DNA of 64,000 bases from Tiliqua scincoides. Its lineage: Eukaryota; Chordata; Lepidosauria; Squamata; Scincidae. Of the stretch, positions 9,723-21,066 are shown one piece after another; positions within the stretch are counted from its first letter, which is position 1; each line of letters starts with the position of its first letter. The position numbers and the translations under genes were made by a program. A model generated the notes under the pieces. It did no database searches and was not told where the DNA came from. It saw only the letters and a list, made by a program, of their open reading frames with translations. The stretch spans positions 93,091,659-93,155,658 of the forward strand of contig NC_089822.1 in the NCBI RefSeq assembly GCF_035046505.1, given 5' to 3'.

Positions 9723-12566
9723 GTGAGTGTACTGGAATTACTTCACAACATTGTCTGTCTAATCTATTGGTCTGACAGTGAGATCTCATGCTTCACTTAT
9801 GCTCTGCTGTATAGCAGTAATGGTCCATCAGTAAGGGCTCCATGCTATCCAATTTTCCAGCACTGATGCAGCCACAGTGGTTCCAAGGTAAGGGAACAAA
9901 CATTCCCATACCTTGAGGAGGCCTCTGTGACTGCCATCCCACCCTAGATTACAGCACATGCCCTGTATATCTACCTCACATCAGAAGGAGGGAGAATACA
10001 AGTTCACATTCCTGCTTACATTCTGCAACAAGATCATTGTCTCTAATAAGCATGAATATCACCCAACAGAGCAGAATAAATCAAGAATCAGAAAGAACAG
10101 GAGATAATACACACTTTTCAGAGTCATTTGTAAGGATGGCAAGATAATACATAGAAAAAGATGGTGTACGTTAGCATGGTTAATACCCACTCAAGAAGTC
10201 AAAAGGGAGAGGAAGCACTCTACTGTGCAAAATTGGATTTATATTGCCCAATGGGTTTTAGTAATTTTTTGTCAGGGACACTATATCAAAAAATAAAACC
10301 CGTATAATAATTATTTACAGTAAATAAGTAATAAAACATGAAAACGTGAAGATATAATAAACATAATGCAATAAGTAACTCTGATATAACCTCAAACTAT
10401 AGAAAAAGAGACAACATACCATCAATAAAATCAAGCTGAATAACTCAAAACAAGTTATTATACAAATAAAATTATGCCCTTCTTGACAACAAAGGGATAG
10501 TCTTATTAACTTTGGGCACTTGCCTCAGTGCAGCATAGCAGCTACCAAAGCAGTTCCCAAACTGTGAGTTGCAACGCCCCAAGGGCATTGCGAGGCACTT
10601 GCCAGGACACTGTGGGCTGCCCATCGCACCGGCAGGAAGACCACACCACACCACTCCGAACAGTGGTTAGAGGCTTGTTATGGCAGGAAAAGCTCCAGCA
10701 CGTGAGAACCGTGTGCTGGGGAAAACTCTTCTGCCCATCCTGGCCCCCTTACCCCTGTTTGAAGCTGTGTTTTGGGCCTCCGAACCTGGAAGTAACTGGT
10801 GATGATGTCACTGCCAGTCATTTCTGGGAGCTGCGCATTGCATTAGCAGAGCACAAAGGAGTTGCAGGCCCCAACCACTGGGCTATGTTATGAAGACCCC
10901 CTGGTTCAGATCTGACTTCCAACATGAACTCATTTGGGGGCTTTAGGCAAGTAACTCCCCCTCGGCCTCTTCCCCTCTCCCAGCTGCAATAAGGGATAAC
11001 AACCCTCACTCACTGGCAGAGTTGTAAGAATTACAAGAAAAGATAAATTAAATGCTTTAAACATTTGAAAGCACGATATAGTACTGTATGTCCATGGCTG
11101 GATGCACCCTCCCCCCAGGGGGCTCTCAAGGTGATCTAAACAGGGCCTAAGCAGCAGGAGACTTACCCCGTTTTGGTATAGACCACAATGAGCGCTGTCC
11201 GCTTTGATAGAGACGGTTTCTTCTAGTCAGATGCTTAACATTCATCAGGCCCTCATTACGCCACGGGGCCTGATGGGGAAGGGTTAGTCCCTCCCTCCAG
11301 AGTCCATGCTAATTTTTACCCTAAGAGTCCATAAGCCCTGGCTCTTACCAGGCTCCTCTATTTGAAGTCCACACACCCAAAGTTCCAAGGGTCAACACAA
11401 GTTTCAGCACTGCCACCCGGGGTGTGGTCAGTGGTCCAGGGTCTGTGGTGGGAGTCTGCTGCTGGTGGATGGGTGCCTGGAGGCTCCAGTGCCCAGCTGT
11501 TCTTCACCAGCCAGCTGGGTAGAGGGTTCCTGGGGCAACCAACCCCTTGGTTTCCCTAGGCATATCCTGCCTGCCCGTTGTGCTCTGGGGGTGCCTTCAG
11601 GGCTGCTTGCCTTGCTGCTGAGCCCTGAGGCTGTCCCCACCTCTCTGGGGTCAGGGGTCCATCTCCCCCTTCCCAGGTCTCCCCCTCCATGCTGCAAGAA
11701 GGTGCCTACTCCCCAAGGCCAGAAGGGTAGCTCCTGCCCTCCCCCAGCCAGTGCCTTGAGACTCTGACGAAAGCGATAAACTTGTGTCTCCTCTCCAGAA
11801 GAGCCTCCTCTCCTTCTGTTTGCTGGGCTCCTTATGAACCCAGCAGCCAGCCCAATGGCTCCGCCCCTTCCAGCCATGTGATCCTCCTCAAGATCTTGAG
11901 AGCTCTCAGGCCCTACACTCACAGTGACCACTTGCCTGGGGCCTGGATCCAGGCCGTGCTTATCTTTTTCCCCCTACTTCCAAGGAGCCCCTTGCTCCAG
12001 ATGGTGCCTGCGTTGCTGGGGCCGGGCCCTAGTGACAAGTACAAATGCTAATTATTATTATTTAAAAAGTTCACCTTATGACAGTTATTGAAATGCATTC
12101 GGAAAAATAAATGCATCTTGTGCACCCCAGACGCTTTTCTCTGCCTCTTCTTGGGCTCAATATGGTGAAAGAGCCCTCAGGATTCCCTTTCAGAGTGCCC
12201 TTCTCTGACTTCTCACTCACACTACCTTTCCCTCAAGAGCCAGGTGGCTTTATACATGAAATGTACTGATTTGGTTTTTTTCCTCCCCCACAGTATTATT
12301 ATCCTAGAAGAGGATATCTGGGGCAGTACTGGCCAGTTCCTGGACATGGTTATTGGACATTGCCACAAGCCCCTGCAAGACCTGCATATGCGTGTTCTTT
12401 TGTCCGTGTCTGTAAACCCTCAACCACCTGGACAGCAAAACCTGTGAGGCCTGGGAAGGTTCCAGATGTTGCAAAGGTTCCAAATACTACCACACCTCAG
12501 CGAGTTACAACTGTAGGACATGAAGGAGGGGGAAGCGGTGACAATACAGGAAGAGGGGACAGTTGA
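9654..12566 (+). CDS. Gene B: small secreted SCPP-like protein ending in RGDS (two coding exons)
   Basis: Join 9654-9722 and 12294-12566, 113 residues. Exon one encodes a signal peptide, MKPAITLLLFLFFTTGFS, then YHVNR, and ends at AGA|GTGAGTG in phase 0. Exon two follows a strong tract (TTTTTTTCCTCCCCCACAG). The mature chain begins YYYPRRGYLGQYWPVPGHGY, then a segment with two cysteines (CSFVRVC), then a basic Pro/Thr/Val region with an NTT sequon and likely O-glycosylated TTTP, and last a Gly-rich tail GGGSGDNTGRGDS immediately before TGA. The terminal RGDS is a classical integrin-binding sequence. Signal exon, phase-0 intron, Y/P-rich start and position before AMTN indicate a P/Q-rich SCPP member. 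The Tyr/Pro-then-Thr layout recalls kappa-casein and its relatives, but I do not claim orthology. I see no polyadenylation signal close downstream. Confidence 0.72.
9837..9975. repeat. MITE fragment inside gene B intron
   Basis: It has the CTATCCAATTTTCCAGCACTG end and the GGTAAGGGAACAAACATTCC / GAGGAGGCCTCTGTGACTGC modules of the 3808-4008 family. The right end is lost. Confidence 0.5.
10551..10880. repeat. Possible hAT-like MITE in gene B intron
   Basis: The left end CAGTTCCCAAACTGTG resembles the element at 47289. The right end is CCCCAACCACTG. No target duplication was found, so the boundaries are uncertain. Confidence 0.3.
10895..11085 (+). repeat. MIR-like SINE
   Basis: It matches the MIR body order: GGGCTTTAGGCAAGTAACT, a pyrimidine-rich CCTCTTCCCC block, CAATAAGGGATAACAACCC, CAGAGTTGTAAGAATTACA, and a tail AAATGCTTTAAACATTTGAA. 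Confidence 0.6.
11095..12050. other. GC-rich block, unclassified
   Basis: About 950 bases of C/T-rich sequence, distinct from the AT-rich surroundings, end at an ATTATTATTATTT run (12051-12064). Several overlapping open frames exist on both strands (for example 11428-11931 minus), which is expected from base composition. I see no splice or domain support. It is probably an unrecognised repeat lying in the gene B intron. Confidence 0.35.
12294..12566 (+). CDS. Gene B terminal coding exon
   Basis: Ninety codons plus TGA, phase 0, starting YYYPRR and ending GRGDS. The reading frame stays open across the whole exon and keeps a biased, repeat-free composition. Confidence 0.72.
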   Translation, partial: YYYPRRGYLGQYWPVPGHGYWTLPQAPARPAYACSFVRVCKPSTTWTAKPVRPGKVPDVAKVPNTTTPQRVTTVGHEGGGSGDNTGRGDS

Positions 12567-12689
12567 GGATGCTCAGAACTGCCTCTGCTGACTTCATCAA
12601 CTATTTCTTCTGCCTCCAGAACAGTCTGCTCTTTCTGTCAATAATTAGATCACTGTTGAAATGTTAACTGCCTTGCACTCTATTTTTCA

Positions 12690-12850
12690 TCCATAAGGTG
12701 GTACCTTGTTTGTTGACTGCATTTCCTGCCTTCCTCCAGGAGGCTCAGGATGACACACACATTGTTCTTGCCCCCTTTAGCCTCCCAACAACCCAGTGAG
12801 GTAGGTTAGGTTGAAAGATACTGATGGGCCCAAAGTTTCATGGCTGAAGA
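12690..12850 (-). repeat. MIR-like SINE fragment
   Basis: CCTCCCAACAACCCAGTGAG, GTAGGTTAGGTTGAAAGATA, GGGCCCAAAGTTTCATGGCT is the reversed 3' body of the tRNA SINE family. Confidence 0.45.
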
Positions 12851-12854
12851 AGGA

Positions 12855-13045
12855 ATTGGCAGCCCAATCCTATTCAATGCGGGTGCAGTGGGACCACACA
12901 GTCCACACTGTATCCAGCACTGAAACAGAGCAGGCTGGAGGTTCCTCCCTGGGGTCTAGGAACATTTGTTCCTGTGTTGAACTCCAGCTTGCCCAATGGG
13001 GCTACTCGGATCTGCATCAGTTAAATTGCTGACATAGGACTGAGA
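12855..13045. repeat. CCCAATCCTA-type MITE fragment
   Basis: It begins GGCAGCCCAATCCTATTCAA and carries 'GGAACATTTGTTCCTGTGTT' and 'CTGCATCAGTTAAATTGCTG', modules shared with 62556-62740. Confidence 0.5.
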
Positions 13046-13676
13046 AGCCTTCTGTAGGGGCTTTCAGGCCTCGGGTGGGTGTTAGGATATGACAGAGGTC
13101 TTCTCTGCCACAGGGCCACTGAGAGGAATTTTATCAGGGGGTACAAAGTTTCTTCTGGGCCTCTTTGCAAAGGGGGAGGAGTCAAACAGAGTTGGGGAGG
13201 GTGGTAGCGGGAGAGCAGATTGGGATGGGGGGGCAAAACAGGATGGGGGGAGGTTGGAGACAGCTGGATAAGTCTTTGGAGCCCAGGTCTCCCCACCCAG
13301 GTGGCATTGGCAGCTAGATACAGTAATATGGAAAACCAGACACACTCCTAAGTCTCTCTAAAATCTTTTAAATATAGAAAATCATGCAGAAAATTAGCAT
13401 CATCATATTTAGGCTCAAACTAGAATGGAAAGTGCCCCAAAACATCCTTCTGTAGTCCCACAACTATGTCCCTGAACTCCTATATGCTCCTTTATGCTAA
13501 GTGGATCCCACAAGCCAAAGAGCTACTGTAGCAGGCCAGTTGCCTTCCAATTTTGACACTGTGTTAAGTAGTGTCATGTATGCATTCCCTGACCCAGCAT
13601 ATATGGCTTGCCAGTAGCTGCAGCTGCACGCTTGTGGTAGTGTCCCATGCAAGCAACAAGTCTGAGTAGATACAGA

Positions 13677-14000
13677 CATAAGAACATAAGAACAGCCCCA
13701 CTGGATCAGGCCATAGGCCCATCTAGTCCAGCTTCCTGTATCTCACAGCGGCCCACCAAATGCCCCAGGGAGCACACCAGATAACAAGAGACCTCATCCA
13801 TGTGCCCTCCCTTGCATCTGGCATTCTGACATAGCCCATTTCTAAAATCAGGAGGTTGCACGTACGCATCATGGCTTGTAACCCGTAATGGATTTTTCCT
13901 CCAGAAACTTGTCCAATCCCCTTTTAAAGGTTTCCAGGCCAGACGCCATCACCACATCCTGTGGCAAGGAGTTCCACAGACCAACCACACACTGAGTAGA
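13677..14000 (-). mobile_element. CR1-like LINE 3' end
   Basis: Read on the minus strand it gives the squamate CR1 tail, ending GGGGCTGTTCTTATGTTCTT. It closely parallels the longer copy at 58001-59153. It is 5'-truncated, as CR1 copies usually are. Confidence 0.85.
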
Positions 14001-14109
14001 GATAAGAACATGTAAGATCCCAGGAAATTTCTGGGCCCCCTCCTTTGGCTCCTGGGCCCCTTTATGACCCTGGGCCCGGGTACAAATTACCCTATTTACC
14101 CTCCTGTCC

Positions 14110-14465
14110 TATTATTATTAATTTTATTTTTACCCCGCCTTTCTCCCCGGAGGGACCCAAGGTGGCTAGGCCCTGCTCTGCCATCCCTGCCCACTCCCAG
14201 GCCTGAACCGCCCCCCTCACCGGCTTCTCCTGCCCCCCCAAATCCCTTCCCTGTTCTGCCCTCCCCCACCTCTGCACCACCCAGCACAGAACTGACCTGC
14301 CCCAGCAGCTGCAGATCAGGGTTTGGAACCAACAGGACAGCACAGGTCTTCCTGCCAAGACCAATTCCTTTCTGGGTGTTGGAAAGAGCTTTACAGCGCT
14401 TTTATGACACCCAGCGCCAGCGCAGCTCCTGCTGTGTCAGTACTGTAGCTCCATAGGATTTTTCC
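14110..14465. repeat. LINE 3' tail scrap and GC-rich MITE debris
   Basis: TTATTATTAATTTTATTTTT ACCCCGCCTTTCTCCCCGG (14110-14150) is the minus-strand end of the L2-like family seen at 35774. The Pro-rich open frames to 14456 come from C-rich MITE sequence and end in CAGCGCAGCTCCTG-like modules. Confidence 0.4.
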
Positions 14466-14854
14466 TAAATTTCCCAGGTCCAAGTCTAACCACAATACTG
14501 CATTAGCTTTCTTAAAAATTTATCTATTGTCTTAGTTTAAAGACTCAGCCCGAAACTATCCCCTTGCCAGTCTATAGCATGCAGTCATACCAATGGAGCC
14601 CATGCTGCATGCTATGGTAGGCTGGTGACCAGATGGCCAATGAGAGGTAAGTAAAAATTATTGACCTCCTGGTAGGCCACCTAATCACCTATGAGTAGGG
14701 GCAGGAGAAAATGGTGATAATGAAATTAAAAAAATAAAAAATCTTTCTGCAAAAAGAAAAAAAAGAAAAAGCCTCTTAGGCTCCACAGAAGCTAACACTG
14801 GAGGCCCTTACAGGTCCTACTGCAGAACCAGCCCTGTACTATTGTTTCTCTGTT

Positions 14855-15132
14855 CAGTGGTGGACCTCCCCAGCCTTGCGCCCTGGGGCCAAGGTCCAAG
14901 ACGGTGCCCCCCAGTGGGATGATGCCACCGCCTCCCCCTCACCTGAGAGAGGTGACAGCAGGCTACATCAGGGCAGCTTCCTGAGGCTTCCCTGAGGCTT
15001 TAAACTGTGCTTCCAGTTTTCCAGAAGCACAGTTTCCGACCCCATCGTGAGCCTCAGAGAGGCTTCTGGGGGGTTCTAAAGGCTTGCTCCTGGGGCATTT
15101 GCCCCATCGTACATAATGGGAGTTCCACCACT
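14855..15132. mobile_element. hAT-like MITE, inverted relative of 5036-5352
   Basis: The ends are CAGTGGTGGACCTC and GAGTTCCACCACT. It shares the AAACTGTGCTTCCAG ... GAAGCACAGTTT hairpin and the GCCTCAGAGAGGCTTC box with the copy at 5036, in opposite orientation. I see no clear target duplication. Confidence 0.6.
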
Positions 15133-15899
15133 CTGCTCTTTGCACAATAATCCCAAACACAATTTCTTTTTTCTTTTTAATGTTAAATTAGAACCATTGT
15201 CAAATTCATATCTTTTTTCTTAAACCAGAACAACTACGGTGCTAATCTGGGGTTTATTTGACCCCAATATCTGGTAGTAAAGTGGTTTTGTACAAGTATT
15301 GGTTTAAACATAATGGAATAGTCCTCCATTCAGTATCCTCAGCTTATATCCATAATGACAGCACAGTGAAGACATCTGTATTGTAACTGACAGACGGGAA
15401 CTGCTGGGTCGGATGCTGCGTTAATAAGCAAAAGTGAGGGAGGGAGCAATTAGTAGTCTGCACAAAATTAAAAGAGGTGCAAATAAGCTCTTTGCAAGTG
15501 GGTAAGGCAGCTCCACTTCCTAGAGCTGCCACCAGAGGGAGAAAAAACACAAGGTACAGGACAGGATAATCTCAGAATGCATTTTTACTTCTTCACAGAA
15601 GATACAGACAGGTAAGAATAAAAAAATATCACCAACTGCACTTGGTAAGCCTCCGAAAAGCCAAGATTCCGGAATATATTGTAAGGCAAAGCTTTCAAAT
15701 ACCTGTAGGAAGCTAAGGAAATGTAGGAAGACAATGCATATATAAAGGAAGAAAAACGCAATGTCTTCATTTGTTTTGGTGTGGCAAACCAGCATACTGC
15801 GATTATTTTGGATTTGTCAAAAATTACAGAACTACAAATGACTCTGACGCCTTCTGCGGAGTCTGAATCATCCGTCCACAAGCACTCCCAGAGACACAG

Positions 15900-16160
15900 G
15901 CAACCCAATCCTAACCTAAACATTCCTAAGGGAATGTTTGTTCACTTACCTTGGGGCTGCATTGTAGCTGCATCGGTGCTGGAAAAGTGGATAGCTAACT
16001 AGCTAACTACCCTAGTGCTGATGAGGCTGTGCCAATGGAGCACACACTACATCCTGCAATGGGATGGCAGTCACAGAAGTCTCCCCAAGGAAAGGGAACG
16101 CTCACTTTCTTATCTCAGGGTAAGGCTCCATGTCCCCAGTGAGTTTCTTTTACTCCAGCT
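15900..16160. repeat. MITE of the 3808-4008 family, degraded
   Basis: CAACCCAATCCTAACC, GGGAATGTTTGTTCACTTAC and CATCGGTGCTGGAAAAGTGG reproduce family modules in reverse order. Confidence 0.5.
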
Positions 16161-16190
16161 ATTTTGCTGGCAGAAGTCCAAGATGAGTAA

Positions 16191-16282
16191 GGGCACAATC
16201 CTAAGCAGGACTATTCAGAAGTAAGTCCTATTTTGTTCAATGGGAATTACTCCCAGGAAAATGAGGCTAGGATTGCAGCCTA
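16191..16282. repeat. ~90-bp foldback element (copy 3)
   Basis: It begins GGGCACAATCCTAAGCAGG, has GAAGTAAGTCCTATTTTGTT then CAATGGGAATTACTCCCAGG at the centre, and ends GCTAGGATTGCAGCC. Confidence 0.7.
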
Positions 16283-16577
16283 AGGGAAAGGGAATAGGAT
16301 CCCAGCGCAAGTTTCTGCTGCTATCTACCCTTTCCCCTTCCGCCTTCCACTACTCTGACCAGAAACACCCCCATTCCTCTCCATCTCTGCCGCATTCATC
16401 CCACTGTTTGCCACCCACGCTGGCTTACCCAAGCCCTGGCAGGTAGCCAGTAGTGGCAGTGGGCTACTGACACTACCACCATTTGCAGTGGTGGCTTCAA
16501 GCTAACCATGCACCACCTTATGGCCATTTATGAGACTGGAAACTCTGTTCAGATGTCATGCTAGGGTTGGGCTGTAA

Positions 16578-16672
16578 GGCTGCAATGCTACCCACACTTA
16601 CCTGGGAGTAATTTTCATTGAACTCAATGAGTCGTACTTCTGGGTTGACACATATAGGCTTGCACTGTAACC
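16578..16672. repeat. ~90-bp foldback element (copy 4)
   Basis: GGCTGCAATGCTACCCACAC, TTACCTGGGAGTAATTTTCA, TTGAACTCAATGAGTCGTAC, and a diverged TATAGGCTTGCACTG end. Confidence 0.6.
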
Positions 16673-17199
16673 TGTGCAATTCTAGGTGCGCAGAAAATCC
16701 AGTCTGAGTGACTGTGTTCAGATATCTAACTATACTTTGCATTTCCCTCTTTCCTCTCGAGAAGTATTTGTGAGTTCAAATTTGCAGTTCAAATTTCAGA
16801 GAATGTCATAAACTTGTATACGTTTCTTCAGAAAGATTCAGTGCTCAAAGGACACGTTGCATTATCTGTGCTGTACATCATTCCTAGACTTCTTGAAAAA
16901 CAGATGCAGGGACTGAGCTGATGTCTGGATTTGAATCAGACAATTGTGTCTAGAATGTATACACCAACTTTAATTTCAGTATGGCAGTCTTCAGGGCAGA
17001 TACTGCTTCACAATATATTTGGTGTTTTCCTCCCCACTTTTTAAAACAAGTGTGGGGCCAGGGTTGTGTTCAAACCTGAAAAAGTTATGTTCAGAACACA
17101 TCGGATTTCATTCTGATATCTTAAAGGTCAAGCGAGACATTGTGTTATGTACATAAAACAGAATACCAAACAGGTGCGTTAAATCAAAGGTCTCATTTT

Positions 17200-17757
17200 G
17201 CTCAGCCAACTTGTGCCATGACACTTCCAGCCGAATTCTGAAGGCCCAAATGTCATCTGCATTTTGGTTTCATGTTTATAAAACATCTTTTGGTTTGGAA
17301 AATTATTTTATAAATTTAACTGCTGCTCCGATACGAAAAGCATTTACGGCCCTTCGCTTTCAATGTATGCTATCGGCCTGGTTGGAGGGGAAATATAATA
17401 ATACCCCCTTTTATCAAAGAGTTTGTTTATGTGGACTAGGGGTTATTGATGATATCTTTCACTGTTTATTTAGTTGTCCCTTGTATGAACATCCTAGGAA
17501 TCAATTTCTTGCTGGTATACTTAGATTATTGCATGATAGACCCTTGCCTGCTCAGCTATGCAGTTTGCTTGCGGGTACAGATGTTACTATCACCTATCAA
17601 GTAGCAAAGTTTGCCAAAGCCGCAAAAAAGATCCGTGCAAAACTCCATAAATCTTAAGGATGAGTGTTTTTATTGGTTATTGTTATATATTTTGTTGTTG
17701 TTTTTCTTTTAATGTATTGCGACGACCTATGGTTTTAAGCAAATAAATTGAAACTGA
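17200..17757 (+). mobile_element. Non-LTR retrotransposon (LINE) 3' fragment
   Basis: An open frame (17211-17657, about 148 residues) reads as the C-terminal end of a LINE reverse-transcriptase protein. It has AFTALRFQCMLSAWLEGKYN, a cysteine cluster CLCGLGVIDDIFHCLFSCPL (C-x-C ... H ... C), then YEHPRNQFLAGIL. After the stop lies an AT-rich 3'UTR ending AAGCAAATAAATTGAAACTG. This is the zinc-binding tail known from several LINE clades; I cannot fix the clade. The 5' part is missing but this last stretch is still open, so the copy is fairly young or was inserted intact to here. Confidence 0.65.
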
Positions 17758-18055
17758 ATTCTGAACGTACATTGTGCCACTGGAACAAGTGTTTTGGCGG
17801 TGTAATGCACTGTTCCAACTGACCAGCTGACAGTCTGGAGCACATGGGCTGGCCACTTCCAGAAGTAGTGAGTGGCCAGTTCTGCAAAGCAGTGGACACC
17901 AAACTCCCACCGCCTCTGGTAGGATTGCACATGGTGCAGGAGGGAGGCGGGGGAGGTGGGGAGGGAGTGAATGGGGCAGGGGTGGGAGGAACAGGGAGGC
18001 GACTGGGGCCAGGTGGAGGATGCATCGGGAAAGGGGGTGGGTTTGGTGGCAAAGG

Positions 18056-18057
<2 letters not shown>

Positions 18058-18117
<60 letters not shown>

Positions 18118-18125
18118 AGAGAGAA

Positions 18126-18160
<35 letters not shown>
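18058..18160. repeat. Compound (CA)n microsatellite
   Basis: CACA runs at 18058-18113 and 18128-18160 are separated by GAGAGAGAGAAATA. It explains the VCVCVC and THTHTH open frames on both strands. Confidence 0.95.
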
Positions 18161-18161
<1 letters not shown>

Positions 18162-19463
18162 GAATCAACTGAATGGGGCAAAAATATCCTTCCTGCTACA
18201 GCTATGGTCAGATCCTAAAGACAAGTAAAATTCTTTACTGAGGTACCCTAATGACATTTTATTGGGTGCAACTCAGGACATTCAAAATCTGGTCTCTAGC
18301 TGTGGCATGCTGAGGCTGGCGATAGGCAAGAAAATTGCAGATGGCATGATTCCACTGCCATGAAATACACCCCATTTACTTTTTAGCCTATATTGATGCT
18401 GATCCGTTTCACAGAATTCTGTGAAAACCTGCAAAATCTACTTCAACAAAGATACTTGTGGAATAAATCACACACTCATTGCAACAATGCTCATTGATGA
18501 AAACTACAGTCGGTCATGAGTTTCGGATACTTAAGTTTCTAGCTCCAGTTAGCTACAACTGAGAACTGTCTCCTCAGAAATGTCTCTGTAAGTAGGTACA
18601 GGTGGAGGACCTCAGCATCCACTGATTTGACTTACCAGTGATACCACCTTTAAATGCCTTGTAATAAGGGGAAAAAAGCACCAAAATCCAATTTCCTAAC
18701 TTCACATGGTTAAATAATTAGAATTTCATTCCATTAGAATTTCATTCCATATTATTCCATCTAATGGCTGAGTGCAGTATTTTGCATTCTGGGGCGACAA
18801 CAGAGAAGTAAGAAACCTGGAAGTAGGTTTTTAAAGCTATTTTTCTACTGATTTGGTATCCATTGATTTTTTTAAAATCCCCAATGGATAATGAGGCACA
18901 ACCTGTAGCATATATCCAATCTAACCCCCCTCCTCATCACAGGCAGATTCCAGAGGACCAACTAGGATAGATATTTGCAACATGCATAGGATACAATCCA
19001 TGCTTAACATTATACATCAGTCCCACAGCATGTGTGTGGTGTGTATAATATGCTTGCCCATGTCTTGTTCATCCAACACCATTTTCACAGGTCCAATATC
19101 AAACAACTGTTGTTCTGAAATCCTGTCATGCTTGACATGCCACTTTAAACTTAGGGATGGTGTTAAATAAATTGAAGGGTAGCACATGAATGAGGAAAAT
19201 CAGGCAGGTTTTCAGAACCTGGGAACAGACAGGAGTAAAGAAATAGTAGAAGTCCCTAAGTAGAAGGGAAGGGCATGACAGTAAGAGTAGGGAGATACAA
19301 GCACAGCAAAAGAGGGTTAAGAGAGAAAGATCGTATGAATCAGTTGAACCACGAGTTCCTTTAAGCAGCATAGCAAATGTCATGTGAAGGATGAGGGTGT
19401 GAAGAGTCATCCCCTTTCTGAGTGGTGCTGGCCCATCCACAAGGTCATCTGGTTGCCTCAGAC

Positions 19464-19904
19464 CAGGGGTGCCCAAACCCCAACCCTGGGGCCACTTGCG
19501 GCCCTCAAGGCCTCTCTATGCGGCCCTCAGGGAGCCCCTAGTCTCCAATGAGCCTCTGGCCCTCCGGAGATTTGTTGGAGCCCACACTGGCCCGATGCAA
19601 CTGCTCTCAGTGTGAGGGCAACTGTTTGGCCTCTCGAGTGAACTGTGGGATGAGGGCTCCCTCCACTGCTTGTTGTTTCATGTCTGTGATGCAGCTGCAG
19701 CAGCAAAGGAAAGGCCAGCCTTGCTTTGTGCAAGGCCTTTTATAGGCCTTGAGCTATTGCAAGACCTTCATTCATTCATATAAGTTCATCTTTAATATAT
19801 TCATTTATGTAAATGTATTCAGATTTGAGATGTAAATTAATTCGGCCCCCGACGGTGTCAGAGAGATGATGTGGCCCTCCTGCCAAAAACTTTGGATACC
19901 CCTG
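19464..19904. mobile_element. hAT-like element, perfect 8-bp target duplication
   Basis: Left end CAGGGGTGCCCAAACCCC; right end AAAAACTTTGGATACCCCTG. CCTCAGAC lies on both sides (19456-19463 and 19905-19912). Non-autonomous, 441 bp. A second copy is at 21733-22196. Confidence 0.88.
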
Positions 19905-20980
19905 CCTCAGACAATGGCTTAGTGGAGGGTTCCTATCTCTGTCGACCCACTTCTCTTCCTTCTCCTTTCACTTCCTGGATTGAAAAAGGAAGAAGGGAAC
20001 AGAGAGGAAGAAGACATGTGGAGGAGAGGAGAGTGCTCAGCTAAAACACTGGAGAGTGGGAAGAGCCGAGGCTGGCACATCACTGGGTAAGGGGGCAGCA
20101 TTTGGCCTGCTGCCTCAGAAACACAGCCATGTTTCTCAGTCTACCTCTGCTTTATTTCAAGTTGGGGGGGGGGAGAAATTTCTTACTTGTTGGTACTATT
20201 TCTCTCCCTAGTAGGGCAAAGGGGGTTTGCGCGAATGCAGGATGTGCCCTTGAGATATGCTTCACAGCTAACAGCAACCAAACCGATTCTAATGATGAGG
20301 TTCAGAGTTATGATTCAAGCTGGATTTGGTGTTACTTTTCTACTCACTAGGCATTCAGGGAAACCTTAATTGGCAGCAGAAATCCAGAACTATTTTAGGA
20401 GATCATTACGGGATTAGAGGCACCTTGAGAATGAAATGCGTGGGCTGGTTCTTGCCCATTATATATGTCTGCACTTAGTGTATTATGAACCGTATTTTTG
20501 CTTACTCCACACTTCTACAGAATAGCTCATTTATTACACACAATTTTTTAACCTGGATGGGAGGCATTAGTTTCTTCTTTGGGTTCAAATTATACTCAGC
20601 CAGTCAGATCTGCCATTTCCCCCTGTATTATTACAAACTAATTAAGTAAATTTTCTGCTCTGCTGATGCTGCATGCATCTCTATTATAACTTTAAAAAAA
20701 TGTATTTCAACGTCATCTTAGCCTCGCCTAGAGCATTAATTATAGCAGATGGACCAGTTATCCAATTCCAGAATTAGATGTGGGTTTGGTGCAAGAGGCG
20801 ACTCATTCAAATATCCACTTTTCTGGTACAGAGATAAATTGACAGGCAGAAAAGCAACCACTAAACAGCATCTGCTGAGGACAAGAGATAAGACAAGTTA
20901 ACTCTTCCCATTAAAAAAAGTTTACAATGAGCAATAATGAACTGGAAAAAGAATGAAGTAATGGTGGATAGAGTTTGAGA

Positions 20981-21066
20981 ACCCAATCCTATACATGTCT
21001 ACTCAGAATTCTCATTATAGTCAATGGGACTTATTCCCAGGTAAGTGTTGATAGGATTGCAGCCTG
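20981..21066. repeat. ~90-bp foldback element (copy 5)
   Basis: ACCCAATCCTATACATGTCT, TAGTCAATGGGACTTATTCC, ending TGATAGGATTGCAGCC. Confidence 0.7.

Noticed and set aside
11428-11931. 167-codon minus-strand open frame
   Set aside because: GC-rich repeat-like block with open frames on both strands, and no domain, signal or splice support.
9654-12566. Gene B as ODAM
   Set aside because: ODAM has several coding exons and a long Gln-rich body with an SNSNE motif. Gene B has one tail exon, two cysteines and no such motif.
14064-14456. Pro-rich 130-codon open frame that looks like an SCPP tail
   Set aside because: The C-rich sequence belongs to LINE-tail and MITE debris. There is no signal exon, no phase-0 acceptor and no Tyr/Gln pattern.
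17683-18181. Cys/Val-rich minus-strand frames and Thr/His plus-strand frames
   Set aside because: Translations of the (CA)n microsatellite.
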